A stretch of 64,000 nucleotides of DNA from Toxorhynchites rutilus septentrionalis (Eukaryota; Arthropoda; Insecta; Diptera; Culicidae), in assembly GCF_029784135.1 (NCBI RefSeq), contig NC_073746.1:164104296-164168295 (forward strand), read 5' to 3'. Position 1 is the first letter of the stretch. Every line of letters begins with the position of its first letter. Positions 9,419 through 20,583 of this stretch are shown in pieces. The position numbers and the translations under genes are program-made. The notes under the pieces were generated by a model. The model did not search any database, had not been told where the DNA came from, and saw nothing but the letters and a program-made list of their open reading frames with translations.

Positions 9419-11337
9419 AACAATAGATGTCTTATTTCTTCTGTGCGGCGTTGGCTGAATGAATTAAACCACAAGTACAAAATGAATAAACATTCGCCCC
9501 CGAGTCGATTTGAACATTAAATCCATTATTGTAGCAAAGGATTATACGTATACGTCATGTTGACACGAAGCGCATTTCCTCATCGCTTGGAACAAGTTCT
9601 TTGATGAACGGAAGCAAACACAATTGATTTAAAACCGTTCCGACATTGTCGCAGTATAGAACTGCTTTGCGACAGTGCTCTATTTCGGGCGATTTTCGCA
9701 TTCGCCTCACCCATCGCCGCCCCTTTTCTGAGACAACAGCTGAGTCACCCAGTTTAGCCTCGCAGGAAACTCACTCACACTGCATGTGCTGCCAGCCATT
9801 AAGCAGAAGCTGTTCGATGTGAAATGATTCAATTTATTCAGTTTCCACTGATGGATGTTTTCCCCACTGGTTGATTCCCGGGAAAATATCGACATCCGAT
9901 GCGCCAGGGCAGAAAACATTGATTAGATTTTACTGCGTTGGTCTGATGGATTGATGCTCTCATCCATCGTTACTTCGGTCGGTTGGTGTGTGGGTATGTA
10001 TGGGACAAATGTTGCCAGATGATTTAAAATGTGATTTTAAAACTGACATGATAAATAAATTCATCTGGCAACATTCGTTCTAAGAGATGCCGGCGGAGTT
10101 TTACAACCGAGAAGCATATATCTGACGAGCGGAAATTCACGTGACACAAATTAAATCTCCTGCTGTCATGGATTTTCCATCATCCGGCTCTTGAGTATGC
10201 TATATCGGTGGTACCGAATGACAGGCACATTGTGACGATGTGATGAGGTCTCTCAACCATACCCCAGCGGACCCTAGCGACTTCTGGGGATGTGACTGAG
10301 GGGGAAATGCTCGATTTCAAATTTCAACTAACCGTGTATGGATGGTATGGCATGAAAGTTCAGGCCGGGACCGGGCCAAGCATGGAACATCGCGCGGGTG
10401 GGCGGCAGCTGAAATCAAAAAGCCCGAACTCGAGCTTTTCTTTCAACATGCCAGATGTATCAAAGTTACTCATGCTGCGAGCGTTCTACTGTCACCGACT
10501 CAATCTCACTTGTTTCTGTCTCCTGGCTTCCGCCTTTCAGAAGCAGCTGTGTGTGTGTTTGGAGGATAAAAGTTGGTGAAAATTCGCTCTGGATGAAACG
10601 GTAACTAGGTCAACCGGCAAAGCTCAAAACTTCCACAAAAGAAATGCTCCGAAGTGGTTTTAATTTTCATCTCGCGCCAAAGTCTCCATTGGGTGAGTTG
10701 GGTTCGCTTTACCGGGCGCGCTCCGTCAGAATGGGTTTTCATTTTACGGCAGAGTGTGTGTTTACGACGACTCTTCCAGGCGGAAAGGGGAGTAATCTAA
10801 TATCCCCGCTTTTGACGTGATTCTTCGCAGCGAGAAAAAAAATGTCACGAATGCTAATTTGATACTGTTCTTATCTCGCCGATCTTTGCCAAATGAGATG
10901 CAATGCGGAAACTGTAAACAGATATTAGGTATTCCGTTCGTATTGCAACGCTTAGGATGAAATCTGAAAGGATTCGTTGAGAAGAAGATGTGCGAGAATC
11001 GTTAGAGCGACAATTTCACACTTCGCATAATGTTTTGCAGTAATGATTTTCTCAGATAAACGCACTGGAAGTTATTCAACGCGGCAAAGTTTCATTGAAA
11101 TTGGAATATGAATATAAAATGCAGAAACTATCCCAAAGTAGTTAATTTTCTTGAAGTTTTGATTTTATTATTTCAGCTGCAAGAAGCAACAATGGAACTT
11201 ATTAACTTTTCAATCTGAATTTATTTCCACAGTATTTATGTTCAAGCACAATTGAAATTTAATTACTAGCTGGGATGGTATTTTGTCGGTTGCCGAATAG
11301 GCGTCTCTAGCCCAGATGGAAAAGGTACATGCAATAC
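9419..11337. other. No recognisable gene
   Basis: Mixed-composition sequence, locally higher in GC than the flanks (9.6-10.8 kb), with only short frames lacking known motifs. A 68-bp hairpin element sits at 10008-10075. It may be unique host intergenic or intronic DNA. Confidence 0.4.
10008..10075. repeat. Short hairpin with perfect 15-bp arms
   Basis: AATGTTGCCAGATGA (10008-10022) is perfectly inverted as TCATCTGGCAACATT (10061-10075) around a 38-bp AT-rich centre. Size and form suit a tiny MITE or a foldback. A related TTGCCAGATGT stretch occurs near 7472. Confidence 0.6.
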
Positions 11338-11512
11338 CTTTTTGTTTTTAATCACATCGGAATTCATAATTTGTGGCTAAGAATGATTGCTAACATACAA
11401 AAATTCGAAGTTTCGAGAATTGCTAAAATTTCGATGTTCCACAAATTTCGTCAGAAATAGTTTTACCATCTTGAGCCCATTTTTTAAATTTTCTACATGA
11501 CTTCAGCTCTAG
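11338..11512 (-). repeat. Solo terminal-repeat fragment of the long-TIR transposon family
   Basis: Matches 175 bp of the ~550-bp inverted repeat of the element at 38749-41873: 'aatcacatcggaattcataatttgtggctaagaatgattg' through CCATTTTTTAAATTTTCTAC and ATGACTT. It shows the family is present elsewhere in the genome. No coding part accompanies it. Confidence 0.75.
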
Positions 11513-11711
11513 TGTTTAATAAATGAGAAAAGACTCAAGCAATTCACTTTCTTACTTCTCAGAGGTTTCAGATAGATGAATTAGCTATTTTTTCTGATTT
11601 ATAGCATTGAATCCAGATTTGTCAACAAAGACGATACGACTATAAATTTTAAAAAAATGTAATAGGAGTACCGGTAAGTTTCTTCGTTTCGTTGCTTTAT
11701 TCTGCAAAAAT

Positions 11712-12480
11712 GGTTACAAATTCAATATTCACAGTGTTGGCCATCGCTAGTCACAATTTTTCCCCATCTTTCTGGCAATTCACGGATCCCTTTGCGGAAA
11801 TAATCGGGCGGTTTGTCGACTAACCACGAATCGATCAAATTTTTGACTTCATCAAAATTGGAGAAGTGCTGGTCAACCAGGCCATGTTGCATCGATCGAA
11901 AAAGGTAGTAATCGGACGGAGCAACATCTGGAGAATACGGTGGGTGGGATAGGACCTTCCATTTCAGCGTTTCCAAGTATGTTTTGACCAATTCGCGACA
12001 TGCGGCCGAGCATTGTCGTGTTGCAAAATAACTTTATTGTGTCTTTGCTCGTATTGTGGCCGTTTTTCCTTCAGTGCACGGCTCAAACGCATCTATTGTC
12101 GTCGGTAGAGGTCCCTCGTAATGGTTTCATGCGGTTTTAGCAACTCATAGTACATCACACCCAACTGGTCCCACCGAATAGACAGTATAACATTCTGGCC
12201 GTGAATATTCCGCGCGGCCATCGATGTTGATGCTTGGCCGGGGTATCCATACGTTGCCCGACGTTTAGGATTGTCGTAATGGACCCACTTTTCATCACCA
12301 GACACGATTCGATGCAAAAAACTCTTTCTTTTATGCCGTTAGAGCAGTTGTTCGCACATGAAAAAACGGCGTTCGACGTCTCGTGGCTTCAATTCATACG
12401 GCACCCGATGTCCTATCTTTCGGATCATTCCCATTGCCTTTAACACGTTGAGCCTAGCGCCGGCCCTTAGGCGCCGACGT
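11712..12480 (-). pseudogene. mariner (DD34D) transposase pseudogene
   Basis: A cut-and-paste transposase remnant read 12480 to 11712. Visible pieces in order: the linker region (RLNVLKAMGMIRKIG), first catalytic Asp in IVSGDEKWVHYDN (start near 12317), WDQLGVMYYELLKP, second Asp in VILQHDNARPH (~12030), third Asp in HPPYSPDVAPSDYYLF. D2 to D3 spacing fits DD34D mariner. The N-terminal helix-turn-helix domain is missing (homology stops near 12480) and frames shift at ~12340, ~12090 and ~11995. No inverted terminal repeats were found. It is inactive. Confidence 0.85.
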
Positions 12481-14982
12481 TGAGCTTTTTGGTTTGAAAG
12501 CGCTGAGTGACTGGGACTGACAGACTGACAGAAATTAATTTTATTCTTAGTAGATAGCTGTAGTGATTGACATCTCGTATAGTAACGATCAAACCGTGAC
12601 CGAAATATCAACTGCAAAAAAACAACTACTCAGATAAAGTGTAATATCACAAGTAAAAAGTTATGTTTGAAAATCCTATTCAATCTGAACAAGGAAAGTG
12701 TCACCCATAACCGGGTGAGGGGGCGACGAACATATTAATACCGAATAAGAATAATAAATACGGCGAATTTTAGCCTACCATGTATTGATAACCTACTGCT
12801 CAAGCGAGAGTCGAAAAACATGAAACAACACTATCGATAAACACCAGAGCGTTGTTGTCTTTTGCGTAGTATTTATGTGAATCTGGATTTCCTACAATGC
12901 TGCTGATGGAAACAAAACAGCATAAAGGGTGGATATCGAAGATGACATGAGGTGTGCTTTTCGACAACGCTCTCAAGAACTACGATTTTGGCGGAAATCG
13001 TTCAGGTGCAGTTCAGGTGCAGTTCAGGTGCCATACTGACTTTCTATACCTTTTTGTAGTCAGGTACAAGTATAAAATCAAATTTTTTTGTGAATATAAC
13101 TTGAAAACCGTTTGTATTCTATTATTTTACTGAGCATACAGACTTTCTTACAAAATACTGATAGGGGGGAAGCACTCGGATTAATGTTCGTAAAGGGGGG
13201 AATGGAGCAAAGAAGGTTGAAAACCACTGATCTACAGGATGTGTGATTTTCAACACTATGTTATTTTTCGTGTTTGAGTGAATTGAAATAAGAATAGAGA
13301 ATAACTGTCGTGCTCTAAATGCTAATTTCCACTTAAATACATCTCCTGGACCATTGTGCAATGGCACAAAGCAGCAAGATCATTACCTGGCCTTATAGAA
13401 ATTGGACAGAGTGTAATCTATAGTCATTTTCTACCATACTAATAAACGTATATGTCAAGCAGAACCATGATTCGTAAGCCCAATATCGGCTACATTTTCC
13501 CGCCGAAAATGCACCTATTCGAATTATATCATTATATCTCCGTATTGCTTTATGGCAACAATAAAAATGGTTAATACGCGCTTTTCTCACCAGTCTTAAA
13601 ATATGACAACACTCAAATTTACTAATGTTATCGAATAAAATTTACTAACCTCTAATAGGCATTGTACAAAAAAATGGTACAATCTACTATTGTTTGCATT
13701 ACAAAATGTGTTTGGTAGCTTTCGACCGAGGATTTTTCCAGGAGTATTAATAACGATTAATAAAGTAAGGTGGATTTTAGAACAACTAAGTACGGTGTCG
13801 ACATCTAGAAACGTTTTGAACGAGTGAAGCATGCATAACTCAAGGCAGGCAGTTTTAAATCATCAGGAGATCAATGAAAATAATTGCTAATGGTTTTTTT
13901 TGAATGCTCAAACATGCTATTCCAAACATGTTTCAACCTTTTCTGGAGGACATTATAAGGATGAATCAAGTTTTTGAAATTATAATTAAAAACCATCAGA
14001 AATAATTTTCGTACAAGACTCTTTCACTACTTAAAGAAAACTTTTCAAGCTATCAATCAGAATATTTTTTTGATATAGAACAGATAATTTTCATTCCGAA
14101 GACGTAACGTAACGTTTCGTAATTCCTTCCACCGTGAATGCTAGAGTTGCTGCACTCCTACAAGCTGTCAAAATCGGTTTCGTTATCGTGAATCATTGTT
14201 TATATCCAGTTACCCTAGTTACTAGGACCTGGTATGCTATAAAGGTCCACGCATTGGTATTAGTGAATAAGCAGCAAAATATTTTGTGCAATAATATCGG
14301 TGTTTTACAAACTAATTTTATTTGTATGCGTAATTTTAGTGTAACATATAAAAATGCAAGCATATCCATAACAATAGTGTAGGATAGTGATGACAATGGA
14401 AATGATTATGTAGGATTGATGAATAGTGATCATGTGGATTGGAGTGAAGCTCTAATGACTATCATTACTGTAATGTCAATACGGATGATCGCGTGAGGGC
14501 CGCTTAACGTTCGTGATAATCTCCTAAAATTATTGCCAGTAAGGAAAGTGCCTGAATGCAGGCTTTTCGAAATTCGTTCATGCCAAGTTCATAAGTCTCG
14601 ACTCTTGTGTTATACTTGTTATGACAGATATGGTGTTGAGTTTCAACAGAAGAGAATTCATCCGACACTGGGAAAAAGCTAATAATGATGAATAAATTTT
14701 GATAATTTCTGGCACTACCCACACACACACACACAATCGAATCCAGCTGTTCAAGCATAAATATTTGTAATCTGTAACTGCGGATTCTTGGTCTCAAAAT
14801 GTCTGAAAAATGTGCAGAAATACAGATAATTCTATAGATATGGTTACCCCTAAATCCGTGTCTATATTGAAGTGAGCTAAATAGTTATTTTTCGTACAAT
14901 TGCTTCTATATTTTTCAACATGTTTCTTGAGAATTAAAACTTTTCTCATAAACTCAAGAAATCTTGAATAAAATTAGCAATC
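12481..14982. other. No recognisable gene; minor repeats
   Basis: Mostly unassigned AT-rich sequence. It holds a three-fold GTTCAGGTGCA-type 12-bp repeat at about 12998-13032, a hAT-like tip at 13136-13240 (separate entry) and a short CA run near 14720. Frames such as 14134-14382 or 14504-14797 have no recognisable domains and are probably chance. Confidence 0.4.
13136..13240 (-). repeat. hAT-like MITE end
   Basis: Read on the minus strand from 13240 it begins CTGTAGATCAGTGGTTTTCA ACC, followed by pyrimidine/CCCCC-rich sequence. CAGTGGTTTTCAACC is the classic terminal form of hAT-superfamily non-autonomous elements. The opposite end was not located, so extent is uncertain. Confidence 0.45.
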
Positions 14983-15014
14983 GAGAGTCAAGACTGTTTA
15001 ATGAGCATATGTGA

Positions 15015-15312
15015 GAGTCGCAGTGAGAGTGCGTGCTCCCTCGGCCGAGTGGTTAGCGTCATAACTAACATGCCGGGTGTTCGGGTTCGATTCCCGTTCT
15101 GGTCGGGGGAATTTTTCGTCAAAGTAATTTCCTCCGACTTGCACTGTGATCACGCGTATTCTAGAGCTTGCCACTCAGAATGCATTCAAGGTGTGTTATT
15201 TGGCAAAGAAATCTCAACTAAGTACTAATAAAAATGACGCAAGTAATACTACGTTGAGACGGTGAAGTTCCTCTAGGAACGTTAGTGCCATTGAAGAAGA
15301 AGAAGAAGATGT
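15015..15312 (+). mobile_element. tRNA-derived SINE, plus strand
   Basis: The tRNA-like head CTCGGCCGAGTGGTTAGCGTC with B-box GGGTTCGATTCCC is followed by the same body as the copies at 4.6 and 26 kb and a (GAA)n-type tail (15294-15309). It is flanked by a long 32-bp target duplication (14983-15014 and 15313-15344, one mismatch), so the insertion is complete and fairly recent. The plus-strand frame over it is not coding. Confidence 0.85.
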
Positions 15313-15344
15313 GAGAGTCAAGACTGTTCAATGAGCATATGTGA

Positions 15345-17199
15345 ACACAGGATTGTTTGAAATTATGAATTTAAACACAGTAACGAAAGAGTGAAATCGT
15401 CTGACTTTATGAACCGCATTATCACATCTAGTCCGTAAGGGTTATTTCCGGTTGGCATATTACATTGTGCTCCACCGAGTGGTTGCTCTTGGTTTGACAT
15501 GTGATTGCCAAAAGTCATTTTTAAAACCGAGAAACATTAACCATTTCCAGTCAGAGAGCAATATTGATCTCAGCTTTGGGTTTTTGTGCACTTCCGTTTC
15601 CCCCCACGGAGAAAAGAAAAGTCACCGTATGCTCGATCTGACACAGTCATTCCCTTTCCTTCTGGCAGCGGTGAAATTTTATACCCGATACTATTTATTG
15701 CCGCTCTGCATTTTACGACACACAATCCACTGTAAATCCTTCCCTAGAGCAGAACACCGCTGCCACGCGATCACCGCTAATCCACCATATGCGATACTAC
15801 TATACCGGCTGCACCAAATCCTATTCGGAAGTTGGAAGAGCGCTCCCTATCGATGGGGTGTGGCCATTAGATGAAAAATATCCGGTCCACTTGTCTGAGT
15901 GACTCTCTGCTACTTTTCCGCTCCTCCACCAATCGCATTCCGCCCACCTTTCAGCGGGCCACTTTTCGTCTTCCACTTCGCAGTGTCCCCTCAGTAACGA
16001 GAATGCCTCTCGGGAAGCAAACAGAGAGGACGGCAAAAAAAAGTTCACTGCGAGAATTGAAGAAATGAAAGTCCATTTCAGGTTGTCGGAAGTGAACGAG
16101 CAGAAATATATAATCACCGAGCAGAGCAAAAAAACATCGATATTTCAGCGACATATCAATCGAAATAATTAATCACGTGAACAGTTTGTTCCATACAGAC
16201 GCACAGCTTCCTGACGCTGCTGCTGCACACTTTGAAAATTAATCAACGATTTACGCGTCAAACAAGTCCGATTACATAAATCGTTTTCCGTACCATAGAC
16301 CCCACTCCCCCGTTATCCCAAACCGCACCTTTTGCTGTTCAGTGCCCTCTTCCAACGGGGATGATTCCACTCCAAGCATAGCTGAGCTGTGTTGAATCGA
16401 AAACGAAACAAATTCGAAATTGATCACATTTTTATTTCACAAAATGGCAGCTTTCCTGCCAGTCTGGCAGAGCAGGGATGAGAAGAAAAAAAAGTTGCTT
16501 TCACGTTGATCCCCAGCATTGCTATAACGATGCCTATTTCGCTGTTTCGAGTTGTATCATTTATCATATTGGAGACTGGGGAATGGCTCCGTTGTATACG
16601 TTGCAACTTTGTTTTTATACTTTACGCTCAAATGGCTGATTGCATCTAGGCTATGCTTGGAATTGTGGATTCTCGCCGAAAGCTTCGGATTGAAACTGAG
16701 TGTTCACAGTCTCTGTATTGTGCCATAGAAACGAACAAAAGCGGCGACAACATTGGTGCTGACTCTCGCGAGGTTTAGCTTAGTTTTTGATGCCCTGGCT
16801 TGCGAAATGGCACCCGAAGAATCTTTTCAGGTTGCCGGTGAGACTTGTGTGCAATAAAGTCTATTGTTATTATACCTCCTTTTTCCATACATCTTCTGAT
16901 ACATGTACAAAATGAGAACGGTGGTTATTTGTTGACTTTTCGGATGTATTGAGTACACTCTCAAATTGCGTTCAAACAAGCCGAATACAGTCACTATTTA
17001 CATACAAGATCCGATACATTATTATCTGCGATTACTTGTCACAACAACAAGCCTCAGATAAATTAATCTCTCAAAGTCTACCTTCTGTAATGAGTCTGTT
17101 GCAAAAAGCTTGTTGAAATGCAACAAGCTTCATGTTGTCTATTCAATTCGCTTGTTTGTCACTTCGGATGTTATTTTGGAATGCATCGAAGATAGAGGT
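15345..17199. other. No recognisable gene
   Basis: Relatively complex, higher-GC sequence. A 140-codon frame at 15452-15874 and smaller overlapping frames on both strands lack known motifs. I treat them as unsupported. A 25-bp hairpin lies at 17106-17130. It could be host intergenic or intronic DNA. Confidence 0.35.
17106..17130. repeat. Perfect 10-bp-arm hairpin
   Basis: AAGCTTGTTG, a 5-base AAATG loop, then CAACAAGCTT. Possible RNA hairpin or cruciform; no surrounding signal gives it a role. Confidence 0.6.
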
Positions 17200-17345
17200 G
17201 AAATGCATCGTAGGGTTAGGCAAGGAAAAGGTCACCATACAACCAAATTGTCAGTATTGTGACACCTTCCATTCGACAATCCTAAGAACTTTTAGGACTT
17301 TTTTCCCCTAATAAATAGTAGAATTTTGTTGTTCTGAAAAAAGCG
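17200..17345. repeat. Repeat family D, copy 1
   Basis: Contains AAGGTCACCATACAACCAAA and TATTGTGACACCTTCCATTC, homologous to 18990-19080 (AAGTCACCATACTATCAGC, CATTGTGACACCTTTCATTT). Non-coding, probably an old MITE. Confidence 0.5.
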
Positions 17346-17929
17346 AAAACGTTAGGTTTTGTAGAAGCAACCTTGTAGTGGTTAATCTATGCTCCATTCT
17401 TGCCCTTGCGGGAACAATACAAAAGCTATGTGTACTTCTTGTTTGTATTACAGTGGCTCCACTTTAAAGCTAATAACATCTAGTCTCGAGAAGCCTAATT
17501 TGAAGATCAAAACCAACTAGCTAACGCGTCGTTCTTTTTCACAGCAAACCAATAAACTCACAATCGTAACCACTTATATCTACTTCTAGCAACGCATAGA
17601 AACCACAGTATGTGCGCGTGATGCACAAGCACTCTCCACCAGACGGCATGAACATTTTTCTAATGCTGCAGATTTGAATTTGCAAACAAAATCACACGAA
17701 AATTTTTACATTTATTTCTCAACACCCAATCGATTCTCCAAAGTGTGACAATCAACATCAATATACTATATTCCCTTTTTCCTCAGTGTTCGTAGAGCAA
17801 ACACTACGAGCGAATGATTATCGTGTGACCGATTCGCAGTGAAACCTGTGCCTCGCTGTTTCATTAGTTGCTCGTTATTGACAGTACGGTTACTTGTACA
17901 CAACGATGTATATAATTACTTATTTTATA

Positions 17930-18400
17930 GAGCTCCAAGAACACCCTATGCAAATTATCTGCTCAATCGGACTTAAGGAAAAGTGGCGCAATTGTATTAA
18001 AATTGCATGAAACGTCGAGATCTAGTGTCATCTCGAAAAAAAATTTTTGTCAAAAATAGACACTCTGGGACTTTTTTTTTCGGAATACGTAACGAAAAGC
18101 ATGGTTTTGGGTGCCAATAAAAATAGTTATCTCGATTTTTCATTCGGAACTTGCTACGAAATGTTGATTTGCACGATAACATACTCTATGCAAAACATTA
18201 GCTCATTCGGACTTCATTTACTGGTGTCGCAGACGTTACAATTTGAGTTTTTTGAAAACCGAAAAATCATCGATAAGTGGGTTTTAAAAAAAAATATTAT
18301 GCCAAATGTCTTAGAATTGCATGACACGTTGATAGGTGGTGAACATTTTGTATAGGGTAACTTTTTGAAATTTTAGGGTCGATTTTCTCCCATACATTCA
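17930..18400 (+). repeat. Repeat family G, copy 1
   Basis: Shares an ordered set of blocks with 19284-19735: GTGCCAAT.AAAAATAG, TTATCTCGATTTTTCATTCG, GGACTTCATTTACTGGTGTC and TTGAGTTTTTTGAAAACCGA. Frames inside are repeat artefacts. No terminal repeats are resolved. Confidence 0.55.
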
Positions 18401-18889
18401 TTGGCACCCTAATGCTTATACATAGTCTTATACTCAATAGAATTTTCAATCTGCCGCCGCGATGTTCAATCAAACCTTTTGATCTTAAAATTGCGTTGCT
18501 AGGCGGAATTCAAAGCTTATTCTTGTTCTGATTATATTCAGAAAAAAAAGTCACTCGACGTTTCTAAGAAAAATGAGTTTCAATTTTTAAAATATATTTT
18601 TTCAGCGAAATTTTTTATTTTTTGTTTTTTTATAAAAAAAAATAAAACAATTTTCTACATTTCGTCCTTTGTACATAATTTTGTAGGTATCATAGTTTTG
18701 AGCTTATAAACTTTTCCGAAAAATTAAAAAAAAATTGACCATTTACAAAAAGTATTCTAATTCTTTTTTGAATATTTCAAGTATGCAAACACGAGTTGGC
18801 ATGAAATTCGTCAAACACGTTAATCAAATAGTGTGCGCCGCCCGATGAGCGAGGCATGTGCGAGCCATTGGTTTCAAGCACCAGATTGA
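18401..18889. other. AT-rich, no recognisable feature
   Basis: Poly-A/T-rich sequence (18540-18780) followed by a short higher-GC stretch near 18835. No frame or repeat assigned. Confidence 0.4.
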
Positions 18890-19200
18890 ACATGTTAAAA
18901 AATAATGTAGTAGAAACTGGGGGTCGGTTTAGGGACACCTTTTAAAAAAAACAAAAATATTTTTTCCCTGTTTTTGAAGCGATGAAAACGCAAAACGTTA
19001 GAATGAAGAGAGCAAGAAAAAAGTCACCATACTATCAGCTGTAAGCATTGTGACACCTTTCATTTGATACTACAGTAAATTCGGTAGGAAGCATCGTTCT
19101 TAAGATACAAAGGGGGGGGGGGGGGAGATTAGGTTCAGAGCCACCGGTTGCATTAGGATCACTTTCCCCTATGGGGGATGGACTTATGAGAGGGGAAGGA
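18890..19200. repeat. Repeat family D, copy 2, with poly-G run
   Basis: Homologous to 17200-17345. It includes a G tract of about 13 at 19113-19125, which is prone to sequencing error. Confidence 0.5.
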
Positions 19201-19257
19201 GATATCTCAAAGGAAAGTTAGAAAAATTCAGGATAATAACTATCATGAAAAGTAGTA

Positions 19258-19735
19258 CAGGGCGGACTCGATTATATACAGTAGAGTGCCAATGAAAATG
19301 GCCATCTCGAATTTTCAAAGCGAACTATTAAAAAATGTTGATTCCCACGAAAAACTACCCTAGACAAAATATCATCTCAATCGAACTTCATTTACTAGTG
19401 TCGCACAGCGGTCAAAGTTTGAGTTTTTTGAAAATCGAAAAATCACCCAAGGGGAGAGTAAAGGAAATCGGGGATCTCGAAAAAAACTTGTTGATGCCAA
19501 ATATTTTCATATTGCATGAAAAGCGAGATCTACTGTCATCTCGGATTTTTTTTTGTCAAAAATCGGCGCTCTGGGACTTTTTTTTCGGACGTCAACGTAC
19601 TGTTATCTCGGAAAAAAATGTTTTGTCAAAAATTGACTTTCTGGCGCTCGGTCGTTTTTTGTCTGAAAAGTCGATTTTTGACGAAGATTCAACATATCAT
19701 CAACAACGACGTCAACACACCAAGCTCGGAGCGAG
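19258..19735 (+). repeat. MITE family B tip joined to family G copy 2
   Basis: 19258-19283 is the terminus CAGGGCGGACTCGATTATAT of family B (complete copy at 35708-36402). From 19284 the sequence is family G. Either family G is the interior of another B-type element or one inserted beside the other. Confidence 0.5.
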
Positions 19736-20039
19736 AATGAATGTTGTAGGTTAGGGGTTAGGTTTATAGAGACTTGAAACTTCTTCAGTTTATTCGTTTC
19801 TAGCCTTGAGAAAGGCATTCGATCCCTCGCCGTCCAGCTCGCACAGCAACGATGTTGTCCAGTCGGTGTTCTCACGAAGAATGGAATGTTGTATCTTCCA
19901 CTCTTCTTTTATATATACATCGCGCTTCGAAGCATCGTGTTTTTCTATAAGGGAATGTAATTGATATGCCCATTTTCGCGCCGCTCAGAGAATCATGTTG
20001 CATCGAGCGCAATGCATATATTAGAGAAGGGCGGAATAT
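19736..20039. other. No recognisable gene; repeat-like
   Basis: Unassigned sequence whose 19920-20035 part (ATCGCGCTTCGAAGCA; ATTCTCTGAGC in inverse) resembles the right flank of the mariner at 25924-25960, so a dispersed repeat is likely. Confidence 0.35.
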
Positions 20040-20327
20040 ACAATTGCACCCTAAAACCTCAATATGCCAAAAAATTTTCCATTTGCTTGAATAATTCTCG
20101 AGTAATGCAGAAATTTGTCTTTCATTTGTATGGCAGCCCCCCCCCCTTATAGAGGGGTGTGGAGTGCCTAACAACCAAGGGTTTCAAACTATCACGAAAA
20201 CCTTCCCCGGCCCCAAAAACCCCTACACACCAATTTTCATGTTGATCGGTTCAGTAGTTTCCGAGTCCATAAGAATCAGACAGACAGTCAGACAGACAGA
20301 AATCCATTTATATATATATATAGATGT
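20040..20327 (-). mobile_element. Helitron 5' end fragment
   Basis: Minus-strand counterpart of the Helitron 5' portion: ends on the plus strand with 'tatatatatatagat' (5' TCTATATATATA on minus), preceded by the (TGTC)n-like CAGACAGACAGTCAGACAGA tract and the GGGGCCGGGGAAGGTTTTCG block. It holds about one 143-bp satellite unit. The CTAGT 3' end is absent. Confidence 0.75.
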
Positions 20328-20337
20328 TATTGCTATG

Positions 20338-20538
20338 TTTTGAATTTATATAGAGTAAAAATGAAACACAACTGTGTTCGTTGCGAGCACAAAACTAAGT
20401 GAAGGTTCTTTATTGAATATAGGAGTATATAAAAAAAAAAAGGTTTCAGCTGACAAAGCAGTTGAGCGGAGTCAATGACCGCTCGTTGAAATGCTACGCG
20501 ACAATTGGCTTCTATATGAAACTAAATATAATTCAACA
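20338..20538 (-). repeat. copia 3' LTR
   Basis: On the minus strand it begins TGTTGAATTATATTTAG and ends CTATATAAATTCAAAA. It matches the 5' LTR base for base except for the A-run length (11 versus 9). Confidence 0.9.
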
Positions 20539-20551
20539 CTCCCACTTTTAG
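20539..20551 (-). promoter_or_regulatory. copia polypurine tract
   Basis: Minus strand TAAAAGTGGGAG directly before the 3' LTR start, in the position where plus-strand DNA synthesis is primed. Confidence 0.75.
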
Positions 20552-20583
20552 TTTCTAATTAATATCTGATCAAATTCATCTAG

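Noticed and set aside
15452..15874. 140-codon plus-strand frame as a gene
   Set aside because: No known domain, no splice or promoter context, and overlapping frames of similar size on both strands.
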